From Verrucomicrobiota bacterium (lineage in GTDB: Bacteria; Verrucomicrobiota; Verrucomicrobiia; Limisphaerales; SXTU01): DNA of 55,474 nt. Positions 8,415 to 17,092 of this stretch are shown here, in pieces. The stretch's first letter is position 1, and each line of letters opens with the position of its first letter. The stretch spans positions 1-55,474 of the forward strand of contig JACRKB010000155.1 in the NCBI GenBank assembly GCA_016235545.1, written 5' to 3'. A model generated the notes under the pieces. That model did no database searches. It had not been told where the DNA came from and saw nothing but the letters and a program-made list of their open reading frames with translations. The position numbers and the translations under genes are program-made.

Positions 8415-9392
8415 TTACACTTTGAGCGCGTAGTGTTGCAGCGCGTTGGCTGACCACAGCTTGCGCTGCTGCTCCGCCGGGCGGCCCGCGATGATTTGCC
8501 GGAGCATCGTCACCCATTGCTGATACGTCGCGCCGAGCAGGCAGACCGGCCAGTCGCCACCGAAGACGACGCGGTCGGGACCAAATGAATCGAGGCAGTG
8601 GTTGACCACCGGTGCGAGGTCGTCCGCGCCGCCTCCTGGCGTCAGGCTGGCGGCGATGCCCGAGATTTTTCCGATGACATTGGGGCGCTTCGCGAAGGCG
8701 TCTATCGAGCGCTTCCACTGGTCCGCTGAGTGGCGGGGCTTTTCCTCGCCAGGACGGGGAGCGCGGAAGCACTTGAGGTCGGGGTTGCCGCAGTGGTCGA
8801 GCACGAAGCGCGTGCCGGGACACAGCTCGGTCAGCTTCACGGCATCCATCAACTCGGTCGCCCTCATGCAGAGGTCGAAGCTCCTCCCCGCCTCGCCCAG
8901 CAGCCGCACGCCGCGCACGAACTCCGGTTTCAGGCAGTGGCCTGCCGGGGTCGCCGGCGAGTGCAGCACGCGGCGCACGCCTTTGAAGTGCGAGCTGTCC
9001 TGGTAGCGCCTCACATAGTCGGCGAAGCCCGGCGCGTCCGGGCGTCCGCCGATGACCGCCGCGCACGTGGGTGTCTGTCCGCCGCGCGCGAGGCCCAGCA
9101 CGAACTCCGCCTCGGCGGCAAGCTCTCCTTCCGCCACGTCCACCTCCATGTAAATGGCGCGGACGTTGAGCCCGGCGGTGGCTGCGCGGTATTCCTCAGT
9201 GCGGTAGTTGTGGCGCAGGATTTCCGGTGCGCCGCCCAGCCACGGGAGCTTTTGCTTCGCCAAGTCCCAGAGATGCTGATGCGTGTCCACGATGAGGGAG
9301 TCCGGGGCAGGATTCACAGTGGCACATCCGCCGGCGGCGAGCGCAGTGGCGGTGGCTGTGTGTGCGAGAAACTGGCGGCGTGTCAGGTGCAT
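8415..9392 (-). CDS. Amidohydrolase 2 family metal-dependent hydrolase, probable lipoprotein
   Basis: 325 residues. The N-terminus MHLTRRQFLAHTATATALAA followed by GGC combines a twin-arginine motif with a lipobox, so the protein is probably exported folded and lipid-anchored. The rest is a TIM-barrel amidohydrolase-2 domain: VDTHQHLWD near residue 42 (first metal site), FVLDHCGNPD in the middle, and VVFGGDWPV near the C-terminus with the catalytic Asp. This branch includes L-fuconolactonase and related lactonases, so a sugar-lactone substrate is possible but not shown. The ATG at 9392 was chosen over an upstream in-frame start at 9626 because the signal sequence begins there; the upstream stretch overlaps a repeat element. 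It is convergent with uppP. Confidence 0.9.
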   Translation of the reverse strand: MHLTRRQFLAHTATATALAAGGCATVNPAPDSLIVDTHQHLWDLAKQKLPWLGGAPEILRHNYRTEEYRAATAGLNVRAIYMEVDVAEGELAAEAEFVLGLARGGQTPTCAAVIGGRPDAPGFADYVRRYQDSSHFKGVRRVLHSPATPAGHCLKPEFVRGVRLLGEAGRSFDLCMRATELMDAVKLTELCPGTRFVLDHCGNPDLKCFRAPRPGEEKPRHSADQWKRSIDAFAKRPNVIGKISGIAASLTPGGGADDLAPVVNHCLDSFGPDRVVFGGDWPVCLLGATYQQWVTMLRQIIAGRPAEQQRKLWSANALQHYALKV

Positions 9393-9494
9393 GGCGCGGG
9401 TGTAACAGAGCGCCGGCAAATTTGCCGCAGGAAAATTGGTGCTTTGGCCCGCACCGGGGCGCAACTCAGTTTCCTGCAGTGCAAAGAGGGAGTG

Positions 9495-9611
9495 ATGCAT
9501 TCGTTCCAGCGGCTCCTCCTGCTGGCAATCCTGCTTCGCTGATCGGAACGCGAGGAGAAGGAGCAAGATTTGGATCAGGATTACGAGCAGGAGCGGAAAG
9601 ACCAATGCATT
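9495..9611. repeat. Hairpin repeat, family H (copy 1)
   Basis: Inverted repeat with ends ATGCATT (9495-9501) and AATGCATT (9604-9611). The right arm contains GATCGGAACGCGAGG, then GGATCAGGATTACGAGCAGG. The left arm is an imperfect complement (GCTCCTCCTGCTGGCAATCC). The right arm is closely matched by the complement of 26530-26578, and shorter relatives lie at 26770, 32990 and 36288. Confidence 0.75.
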
Positions 9612-9705
9612 CCAAGGACCTGACACCAGTCAGCGGCCGTCAGAAAGTGGCATTGACTTCACCGCGCTGCCTTCCTAGCGTCCGCCCGTAAATACCGAGT
9701 GGATC

Positions 9706-9725
9706 GCCCCGAATTTACGTTTCGG

Positions 9726-9732
<7 letters not shown>
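9706..9732 (+). terminator. Intrinsic-terminator-like hairpin
   Basis: GCCCCGAA (9706-9713), a six-base loop, TTTCGGGGC (9720-9728) and four T. It reads on the + strand, yet no + strand gene lies between uppP (ending at 8354) and this point, so it may end a small transcript or shield purA. Confidence 0.45.
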
Positions 9733-11076
<1,344 letters not shown>

Positions 11077-11077
<1 letters not shown>

Positions 11078-11099
11078 CCGCCGGGCCGCTTCCGGCGGC
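11077..11099. terminator. Hairpin between convergent purA and livM
   Basis: GCCGCCGG (11077-11084), a seven-base loop and CCGGCGGC (11092-11099). There is no clear T-run, so it is at best a weak bidirectional terminator. Confidence 0.35.
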
Positions 11100-11129
11100 T
11101 TGCGCTCGGCAACACCGCTGGCCGCGGAG

Positions 11130-12137
11130 TCAAATCTTCGGCTTTTCCCCGCTGCGTTTGCCCCATGTGAACAAGCCCTGCGGGCGCGCGAGCATCAGCA
11201 CGATGACCAGCAGCGAGTAGATGATCATCCGCGTGTCGGCGATCCACTTGAAGTTGTTGAACGGCGCGGCGAAGGGCAGTTCCACCCGCACGCCGGAGAT
11301 CATCCGCAGCGCCTCCGGCAGCAGCGTCAGCAGCACGGCGGCGATGATGACGCCGGTGGTGTTGCCCATGCCGCCGAGGATGACCATGACCACGATCTCG
11401 ATGGAGCGCATGAAGTCGAAGCCCGTCGGCGCGATGGTGAGGATGGAGTGCCCATACAACCCGCCCGCCACGCCCGCGAAGAACGCGCCGACGACGAACG
11501 CGGTGATCTTGTAGCGCGTGGTGTTGATGCCCATGGCCTCGGCGGCGATCTCGTCATCGTGCACGGCGAGGAAACCGCGGCCGTAGGTTGAGTTCACCAG
11601 GCTGACGACGACATAGACCGTCAGTGCGGCGAAGGCATAGACCCAGAACAGGTTCGTGTAGGCGGGAATGCCATTTAGTCCCAATGCGCCGCCGAGCGAG
11701 TCCACATTGCGGAAAAGGACGCGGATGATTTCGCCGAAGCCCAGCGTGACAATGGCAAGGTAGTCACCCTTGAGCCGCAACGACGGCGCGCCCACTAGCA
11801 CACCCGCCAGCGCCGCCGCGAGTCCGCCGCCCACCAGCGCGATAGGAAACAACGCGTGGATGCCCACACCTTGCGTGAGTGCGGGGGCGAGTTTCGGCGC
11901 GCCGAACATGGTGATGGCCGCCGCCGAGTAAGCGCCCACGGCCATGAAGCCCGCGTGACCGAGCGAGAACTGCCCGGTGTAGCCATTGATGAGGTTCAGG
12001 CTGACGGCGAGGATGATGTTGATGCCGATGTTCGAGATGATGAGGGCGAAGTAGTCGTCAATGCGCGACGCGCAGGCGGCGAGCAGGCCGGCCACGGCGA
12101 TGGCGCAGAGGAGTGCGACTTGAGAGCGCGGGATCAT
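11130..12137 (-). CDS. livM: Branched-chain amino acid ABC transporter permease LivM
   Basis: 335 residues of a multi-spanning inner-membrane permease. The family hallmark LNLINGYTGQFSLGHAGFMAVGAY is at about residues 47-70, followed by the cytoplasmic loop GFGEIIRVLFRN that docks the ATPases and the GGMGNTTGVIIAA segment near the C-terminus. LivM pairs with LivH to pass Leu, Ile, Val or related amides/amino acids delivered by LivK. It is the last gene of the cluster on the minus strand; the ATPase genes livG and livF, which usually follow, are absent because purA converges right after. The ATG at 12137 lies only about ten bases from a hairpin repeat that fills the gap to livH. Confidence 0.94.
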   Translation of the reverse strand: MIPRSQVALLCAIAVAGLLAACASRIDDYFALIISNIGINIILAVSLNLINGYTGQFSLGHAGFMAVGAYSAAAITMFGAPKLAPALTQGVGIHALFPIALVGGGLAAALAGVLVGAPSLRLKGDYLAIVTLGFGEIIRVLFRNVDSLGGALGLNGIPAYTNLFWVYAFAALTVYVVVSLVNSTYGRGFLAVHDDEIAAEAMGINTTRYKITAFVVGAFFAGVAGGLYGHSILTIAPTGFDFMRSIEIVVMVILGGMGNTTGVIIAAVLLTLLPEALRMISGVRVELPFAAPFNNFKWIADTRMIIYSLLVIVLMLARPQGLFTWGKRSGEKPKI

Positions 12138-12146
12138 TTTACTTTG

Positions 12147-12297
12147 GCCACAGATTCACACGGTTGAAACACGGATGGGGTAGCAGGGATTGATAAGGAG
12201 GCCAGGAAGACAGGAGGAGAACGACTTTCTCTCCTGCCTTCCTGCTCTCCTTATAGATTTCCCAATCCGTGTTAAATCCGTGTTTCATGCGTGGCTA
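12147..12297. repeat. Nested hairpin repeat (family A outside, AGGAAG/CAGGAG unit inside)
   Basis: Outer arms: GCCACAGATTCACACGG from 12148 and AAATCCGTGTTTCATGCGTG to 12293. Inner arms: AAGGAGGCCAGGAAGACAGG from 12194 and CTCTCCTGCCTTCCTGCTCT near 12229-12250. The right end GTGGCTA contains the livH stop codon (TAG, 12297-12295), so the element fills the whole livH-livM gap. Confidence 0.75.
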
Positions 12298-13185
12298 AAC
12301 TTTTTCCACCTGCATCTTGCCGAGCAAGCCGGCCGGGCGGAAGAGCAGGATGGCGATCAGGATGGCGAAGGCAATCGCGTCGGTGAAGGTGCTGAAGCGG
12401 CTGCCGTTGACGAAGGTCTCGACGACGCCCAGCAGCAGGCCGCCGAGCGCCGCGCCGGGGATGTTGCCGATCCCGCCGAGCACCGCCGCGACGAACGCCT
12501 TCAGCCCTGGCAGCACGCCCATGAGCGGGTCAATGGCCTGGTAGTTCAGCGAGTAGAGGATGCCGCCCGCCGCCGCCAGCGCCGAGCCGAGCGCGAAGGT
12601 GAAGGAGATGATGCGGTCGTTGTTGATGCCCACGAGCGACGCGGCCTGCGGGTTGAAGGACACCGCGCGCATCGCGGTGCCGACCTTGGTCCGTAGCACG
12701 ATGTATTGCAGCGCGCCCAGCAGCGCGAGCGCGACGACCAGCACGACGAGTTGGCTGGAGTTGATGACCAGCCCGCCAAGTTTGAACGTGTGGACGGGGA
12801 AGAGCGTGGGGAAGGCCTTCGGTGCCGCGCCGAAGACGAATTGCCCGAGATTTTCCAGCAGCAGCGAGACGCCGATGGCCGTGATGAGGACGGTGAGCTT
12901 GGAGCGATTACGCAGCGGGCGATAGGCGAGTCGCTCAATCGTCACGCCCAGCACCGCGCAGATAACCATCGCGCCCGCGAGCGCCAAGAAGCCGGTCGCG
13001 AACGACTCCTTCGGCATCCCGCGCCCGATGTAAAAGCCCGCGAACGACCCGACCATGAACACATCCGAGTGCGCGAAGTTGATGAACCTCAGCACGCCGT
13101 AAACCATCGTGTAGCCCAGCGCGATGAGCGCGTAGATCGCGCCGAGCGACAGGCCATTGATGAGCTGTTGGGCGAATTCGGTCAG
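12295..13185 (-). CDS. livH: Branched-chain amino acid ABC transporter permease LivH (start codon displaced)
   Basis: About 296 residues if translation begins at the CTG at 13185. LivH forms the second permease subunit with LivM. Family marks are NGLSLGAIYALIALGYTMVY at the N-terminus, INFAHSDVFMVG near 40, the ERLAYRPLRNRSKL loop near 90, and AVLGGIGNIPGAALGGLLLG near the C-terminus. Aligned with E. coli LivH, the protein should start one or two residues before TEFAQQLINGLS, but no ATG, GTG or TTG is found there. Upstream in frame the sequence is a GTTGAGA-type repeat and then the tail of the four-helix-bundle gene, until a TTG at 13287. So either CTG is used or the repeat insertion removed the native start. 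The stop codon also lies inside a repeat. Confidence 0.85.
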   Translation of the reverse strand: MTEFAQQLINGLSLGAIYALIALGYTMVYGVLRFINFAHSDVFMVGSFAGFYIGRGMPKESFATGFLALAGAMVICAVLGVTIERLAYRPLRNRSKLTVLITAIGVSLLLENLGQFVFGAAPKAFPTLFPVHTFKLGGLVINSSQLVVLVVALALLGALQYIVLRTKVGTAMRAVSFNPQAASLVGINNDRIISFTFALGSALAAAGGILYSLNYQAIDPLMGVLPGLKAFVAAVLGGIGNIPGAALGGLLLGVVETFVNGSRFSTFTDAIAFAILIAILLFRPAGLLGKMQVEKV

Positions 13186-13186
13186 A

Positions 13187-13655
13187 AGAGTTGAGAGTTG
13201 GGGAGTTGAGAGTTGATAGACGGGCCGTTCAGTCTGTTCGCGCGGTCTCGCGAAGGGAGTGGCGGAGGCCGCTGAGCATTCGGCCAAGTTCGTCGGCTGT
13301 GGTGTAGAGGGTCTTGAAATCAGGTTCGGTCAAGAAACCTTGGCGGCGGCTGATGGAACTTTGGGCGACGACTTCAAACAGCGAGCCGGTCGCGATTTCG
13401 AGGAACCGGGCGTTGTCGTTGCGCGAAGAACGCGCGCTGCCTTCCGCGATATTGGAAGAGATGGAGACAGCCGCACGGCGCATCTGGTTGGTCAGGCCGA
13501 ACCGCTCATCATCCGGAAACGTGCGAGTGAGTTTGTAAACCAAGTCAGCAAACTCATTGGCCCTTTGCCACACATCCAGTTTCTCAAAGTTAAACATGAC
13601 GCACGAGCTGGCGAGCCGATCTATCAACCATCAACTCCCAAACCATCAACTCCCC
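13187..13655. mobile_element. Candidate element: four-helix-bundle gene between inverted heptamer arms
   Basis: The left arm (13187-13220) is made of GTTGAGA-type 7-bp units and ends inward in GTTGATAGA. The right arm (13619-13655) is its imperfect complement and starts inward with TCTATCAAC. The only gene between them codes for an S23-type four-helix-bundle protein. The right arm abuts the livK stop codon and the left arm abuts the first codons of livH, so the unit looks like an insertion into a livK-livH-livM operon. No target-site duplication is evident. Mobility is inferred. Confidence 0.55.
13229..13597 (-). CDS. Four-helix-bundle protein, S23 / TIGR02436 family
   Basis: 122 residues. 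The sequence matches the family known from intervening sequences of 23S rRNA genes and related to the Avd accessory proteins of diversity-generating retroelements: FEKLDVWQRANEFADLVYKL at the N-terminus, then FPDDERFGLTNQMRRAAVSI, SNIAEGSAR and NDNARFLEIATGSLFE. These proteins form small oligomeric helical bundles with a basic surface; their role is unsettled. The ATG at 13597 is preferred over an in-frame start ten codons upstream because it gives the usual MFNFEKLDVW opening. It interrupts the liv cluster and is enclosed by inverted heptamer repeats. No rRNA sequence is nearby, so it is a free-standing copy. Confidence 0.9.
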   Translation of the reverse strand: MFNFEKLDVWQRANEFADLVYKLTRTFPDDERFGLTNQMRRAAVSISSNIAEGSARSSRNDNARFLEIATGSLFEVVAQSSISRRQGFLTEPDFKTLYTTADELGRMLSGLRHSLRETARTD

Positions 13656-13656
13656 C

Positions 13657-14844
13657 TCACGGATTCACCGTCTCCTTATACACAAACTTCCCGTCCTTCA
13701 CCTCGATGATGACGGCTGGCTTGGTCGCGTTTCGCTTCGCGTCGAGCGTGGTCTTGCCGGTGATGCCGACGAAGTCCTTCGTGGCGGCGAGGGCGTCGCG
13801 GAGTTTCGGGCCATCGGTGCCACCGGCGCGCTTGATGGCATCGGCGAGCACGAGGGCGGAGTCGTAGCCGAGCGCGGCCATGGCGTCGGGGACTTCGCCG
13901 TTCCAGCGGGCTTTGAACTTCTTCACGAAGGTCTGGACCATCTCGGCCTTGTCCTCGGGCGAGTAGTGCGTGGAGTAGAACGTGCCGTCCATTGCCTTGC
14001 CGCCGATTTGCAGCAGCTCCGGCGCTTCCCAGCCGTCGCCGCCGAAGATGGGCAGGTTGATGCCGAGCTGCCGCGCCTGCTGCGTGATGAGGCCGGCCTC
14101 GGTGTAATAGCACGGGGCGAAGATGGCGTTCGGGTTCGAGGCCTTGATGGCAGTGAGCTGGGCCTTGAAGTCCTTGTCGCCGCTGCTGAACTTTTGCTCG
14201 ACGGCAATCTTCCCCCCGTCCGCGACGAACTTCTCCTTGAAGAACGTGGCCAGCCCGACGCTGTAGGGTGCGGCGGCATCAGTGAGCACGGCGACGTTCT
14301 TCGCCTTGAGCGTGTTCTTGGCGAAGAGCGCCATCACGGTTCCTTGAAACGGGTCAATGAAACAGACGCGAAAGATGTAATCACCCTTTTCTGTGACTTT
14401 TGGATTGGTGGAAGAAGGTGAGACCATCGGAATCTTGGCATTTTGGCAAACCTCGGCCCCTTCGAGTGAGCGGCCCGACGCGACCTCGCCGAGGATGGCG
14501 ATGCACTTGTCGCGCGAGACGAGCTTGCGCACGACGCTGGCGGACTCGCCCTGCTTGGACTGCGTGTCCTCGGTGATGAGGTCGAACTTCCGTCCCAGCA
14601 CGCCACCGGCGGCATTCAGCTCCTCGATGGCGAGCAGCGTGCCCTTGTGCGAGGACTGGCCAAACGTGGCTTCCTTGCCGGTGAGCGAGGCGAATTCCCC
14701 GACCTTGATGGCGTCGCCGGCGGAAGCCTTGCTCCCGTCGCCACTCTTGCCTGCATCGTCTGGCTTCTTGCAGGCGGTGAGAATGGAGCCGGTGGAAACA
14801 GCCATCGCCGCGAGGGCATGGCGGCGTGTGAAGTGAGTTTTCAT
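13657..14844 (-). CDS. livK: Branched-chain amino acid ABC transporter substrate-binding lipoprotein
   Basis: 395 residues. The N-terminus MKTHFTRRHALAAMAVSTGS followed by ILTAC is a signal sequence with twin Arg and a lipobox, so the mature protein is probably anchored by Cys25. The rest is a type I periplasmic-binding fold of the LivK family: IKVGEFASLTGKEATFG near 45, GTLLAIEELNAAGGVLGR near 68, MVSPSSTNPKVTEKGDYIFR near 140, and GYDSALVLADAIKRAGGTDG near 350. It captures an amino acid or small amide and feeds LivH/LivM. It is first in the cluster (livK, four-helix gene, livH, livM). Its stop codon lies directly against the right arm of the inserted element. Confidence 0.95.
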   Translation of the reverse strand: MKTHFTRRHALAAMAVSTGSILTACKKPDDAGKSGDGSKASAGDAIKVGEFASLTGKEATFGQSSHKGTLLAIEELNAAGGVLGRKFDLITEDTQSKQGESASVVRKLVSRDKCIAILGEVASGRSLEGAEVCQNAKIPMVSPSSTNPKVTEKGDYIFRVCFIDPFQGTVMALFAKNTLKAKNVAVLTDAAAPYSVGLATFFKEKFVADGGKIAVEQKFSSGDKDFKAQLTAIKASNPNAIFAPCYYTEAGLITQQARQLGINLPIFGGDGWEAPELLQIGGKAMDGTFYSTHYSPEDKAEMVQTFVKKFKARWNGEVPDAMAALGYDSALVLADAIKRAGGTDGPKLRDALAATKDFVGITGKTTLDAKRNATKPAVIIEVKDGKFVYKETVNP

Positions 14845-15139
14845 TTTGAGGATCTGAGTTCACCAGTCCGCAGACAGGCTTGGCCGCGAGGCTAGGCAAG
14901 CACGATGGCGGTTTCAACCTTCAATAGCCTCGCGCCTGCCCCGGCCGGAGCGCAGCTGTGTCACCGGCGAGCCGCAGCGGTTTCTCCATCCGGGCGGACC
15001 GGAACACCGCTGAGGTGCTGGCTGGTGTGGCTGAAGCCTCGCACGCAACCAGGCTGGGGGGCAGCCTCGACACGCGCCAGCTGGCTGTCTGCCGGAACTC
15101 CCGGCTTCACTCGGACGCGGACGCGGGTAGATTCCACGC
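14845..15139. other. Divergent intergenic region, livK / CehA-like gene
   Basis: About 295 bp without a supported gene. Several short C/G-rich inverted segments are present (for example CGCGAGGCTAGGC near 14888 and CTCGCGCCTG near 14929) but no clear promoter or known repeat family. Small open frames here have no recognisable product. Confidence 0.4.
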
Positions 15140-16759
15140 ATGACCACTTCACTCCTGCGCGCCTCGCTTTGCCTGCTCGCCGTGTGCGCCGCCAGCCAGG
15201 CTGCCGCACAGACCGTCCCTGTTTATGGCGACATCACGGATGCCGCGACCGGCAAGCCCGTTGCCGCGCGGCTCTACTTGCGCAGCGATGCCGACGGCAA
15301 ATGGCATTTCCCAAAGTCCGTGCCGCCCTTCGGCTCCGCCGTGCGCTACGAGCGCAAGAGCGGCTTCAACACGAACTGCATCGAGTTCCACACCACGCTC
15401 TCCGCGCACCAATGGGTCGCGGAGCTGCCGCCGGGGCGCTACACCGCCGTCGTCGAGCGCGGGAAGGAGTATCTGGCGCTGACGAACCAGTTCACCGTCG
15501 CGGCCAAGCCGGTCGAGGTGAAGCTGCCGCTCAAGCGCTGGGTGAACATGGCCGAGCGCGGCTGGTTCAGCGGCGACGCCCATAATCACCGCGCGCCCGC
15601 CGAGCTGGAGTCCGCCATGCTCGCCGAGGACGTGAACGTCGCGCTGCCGATGATTGATTGGACCACCGTGGACACGGTGCCGCCCGCGCTCAGTGACAAG
15701 AACATGAAGGGCAGCTACGGCGCGCGGCCTGTGGTCGTGGACCCGACGCACGTCTGGTTCCCGCGCAACACGGAATACGAAATCTTCCGCTCCGGCGGGA
15801 AGAACCACACGCTCGGCGCGCTCCTCATCGTCGGGCACAAGGAGCGTTTCGACGTGCCGGTGTTCCCGCTCCGGCGCGTGTCCGAGCGGGCGCACGCGGA
15901 GGGCGGGCTGATTGATTTGGAGAAGCACAACTGGCCGTGGTCCGTCGCCATCGTGCCGGTGCTCAAGCCGGACCTCTTCGAGCTGGCGAACAACCACCAC
16001 TGGCGCGTCGAGTTCGGCGTGCGTAAGTGGGCGGTGCCTGCTCCGAAGTGGATGAACTTCAACGGCGACGGAAGCGGCACCGATACAGAAGCGGCTTGGA
16101 CGCTCTACGGCTTTCAAACTTATTACGCGCTGCTCAACTGTGGCTTCCGCCTCAAGCCGACGGCCGGCACGGCGAACGGCGTGCATCCCGTGCCGCTGGG
16201 TTTCAGCCGCGTGTATGTGCATTGCGAAGGCGGTTTCAGCTACGAGAAGTGGATGAAGGGGCTGGGGGAAGGGAGGAGCTTCGTGACGACGGGGCCGATG
16301 GTCGTTGCGAAGGCAAACGGCAAGCACGCCGGCACCGAGTTTAAGTCGAAGCAACCTGTCGAGCTGAATTTCGACATTGAGGGCGGCTTCGAGGGTTCAA
16401 TGCTCAAAATCTCGGCCATACAAAACGGAGTAGAAGTGGCGAGCGTAGCTTCCCTGCCAGTTGAACCTGGTGTGCGGTCCCTTCAGAAGTTGCAAACCAA
16501 AGTTCGCTTCACTGAATCAGGTTGGGTCGCTCTGCGGGCGGAAGAGGCATGCAGTGGGAGGCGCTTCGCCCACACCGCGCCGTGGTGGGTGGAAATCGAG
16601 GGCAAGCCGCTCCGGCCCCGGCGCGAGCAGGCGGACTGGTTCGTCCAGCGCACCGAGGAGGAAATCGCCCGCAACACCGGCGTCCTCCCGGCGGAGGCCC
16701 TGGCCGAGTTCCACGAAGCCCTCGCCGCGTGGAAGAAGATTCAGGCGACGGCGCGGTAG
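15140..16759 (+). CDS. Exported CehA/McbA-type metallohydrolase (PHP-like)
   Basis: 539 residues. The first 24 residues (MTTSLLRASLCLLAVCAASQ then AAAQT) are a secretory signal peptide. Residues 25-130 look like a beta-sandwich carboxypeptidase-regulatory-type domain (VYGDITDAATGKPVAARLYL, then ELPPGRYTAVVERG). The catalytic part begins with GDAHNHR near 150, the variant of the GDLHxHT metal motif of the CehA/McbA branch of the PHP superfamily, and continues with LEKHNWPWSVAIVP and later His residues (ELANNHHWRVEFG). Family members include carbaryl hydrolase, but most are unstudied, so the substrate is unknown. It is probably periplasmic. A large hairpin repeat follows the stop codon. Confidence 0.85.
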   Translation: MTTSLLRASLCLLAVCAASQAAAQTVPVYGDITDAATGKPVAARLYLRSDADGKWHFPKSVPPFGSAVRYERKSGFNTNCIEFHTTLSAHQWVAELPPGRYTAVVERGKEYLALTNQFTVAAKPVEVKLPLKRWVNMAERGWFSGDAHNHRAPAELESAMLAEDVNVALPMIDWTTVDTVPPALSDKNMKGSYGARPVVVDPTHVWFPRNTEYEIFRSGGKNHTLGALLIVGHKERFDVPVFPLRRVSERAHAEGGLIDLEKHNWPWSVAIVPVLKPDLFELANNHHWRVEFGVRKWAVPAPKWMNFNGDGSGTDTEAAWTLYGFQTYYALLNCGFRLKPTAGTANGVHPVPLGFSRVYVHCEGGFSYEKWMKGLGEGRSFVTTGPMVVAKANGKHAGTEFKSKQPVELNFDIEGGFEGSMLKISAIQNGVEVASVASLPVEPGVRSLQKLQTKVRFTESGWVALRAEEACSGRRFAHTAPWWVEIEGKPLRPRREQADWFVQRTEEEIARNTGVLPAEALAEFHEALAAWKKIQATAR

Positions 16760-16761
16760 TT

Positions 16762-16954
16762 CTTTGGAGTGCGGTGACTTGTCACCGCTTTCCGCAGGCG
16801 ACTCGTCGCCGTCGGAGTTCGGAAGGTGAGTTGCTACGAGGGGTGCATGCGGCTTGCGCCAGTCGGGGGACGCCTTGAAAAGCTGTGCATCCCTGCCCCT
16901 TGACGGCGACGAGTCGCCTGCGGAAAGCGGCGAGAACTCGCCGCACTCCAAAGC
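16762..16954. repeat. Long hairpin repeat, family I
   Basis: Left arm 16762-16815 (CTTTGGAGTGCGGTGACTTG, then CGCAGGCGACTCGTCGCCGT) and right arm 16902-16954 (GACGGCGACGAGTCGCCTGC, then GCGAGAACTCGCCGCACTCC) are near-perfect complements of about 50 bp around an 85-bp centre. A related fragment (CGACTTGCAGTCGCCGT) lies at the right edge of the window near 55443. The arms themselves contain smaller palindromes such as GGTGACTTGTCACC. Confidence 0.8.
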
Positions 16955-17092
16955 ACGGTCGGGTCCGCCGGAGTCCCAATTGAGCGAAAATTTCTTTGAA
17001 CGAATGGCCGAAAGTCTGTCTAAATCGCCGGAAACCTTGACAGGCCATGCACAATGCGCGCCGTCACATGACCGGGCAGCCGGAGCAGCCAC

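Noticed and set aside
12140-12300. CRISPR array
   Set aside because: Repeat units here and elsewhere are short, imperfect and inverted, without regular spacers, and no cas gene is present.
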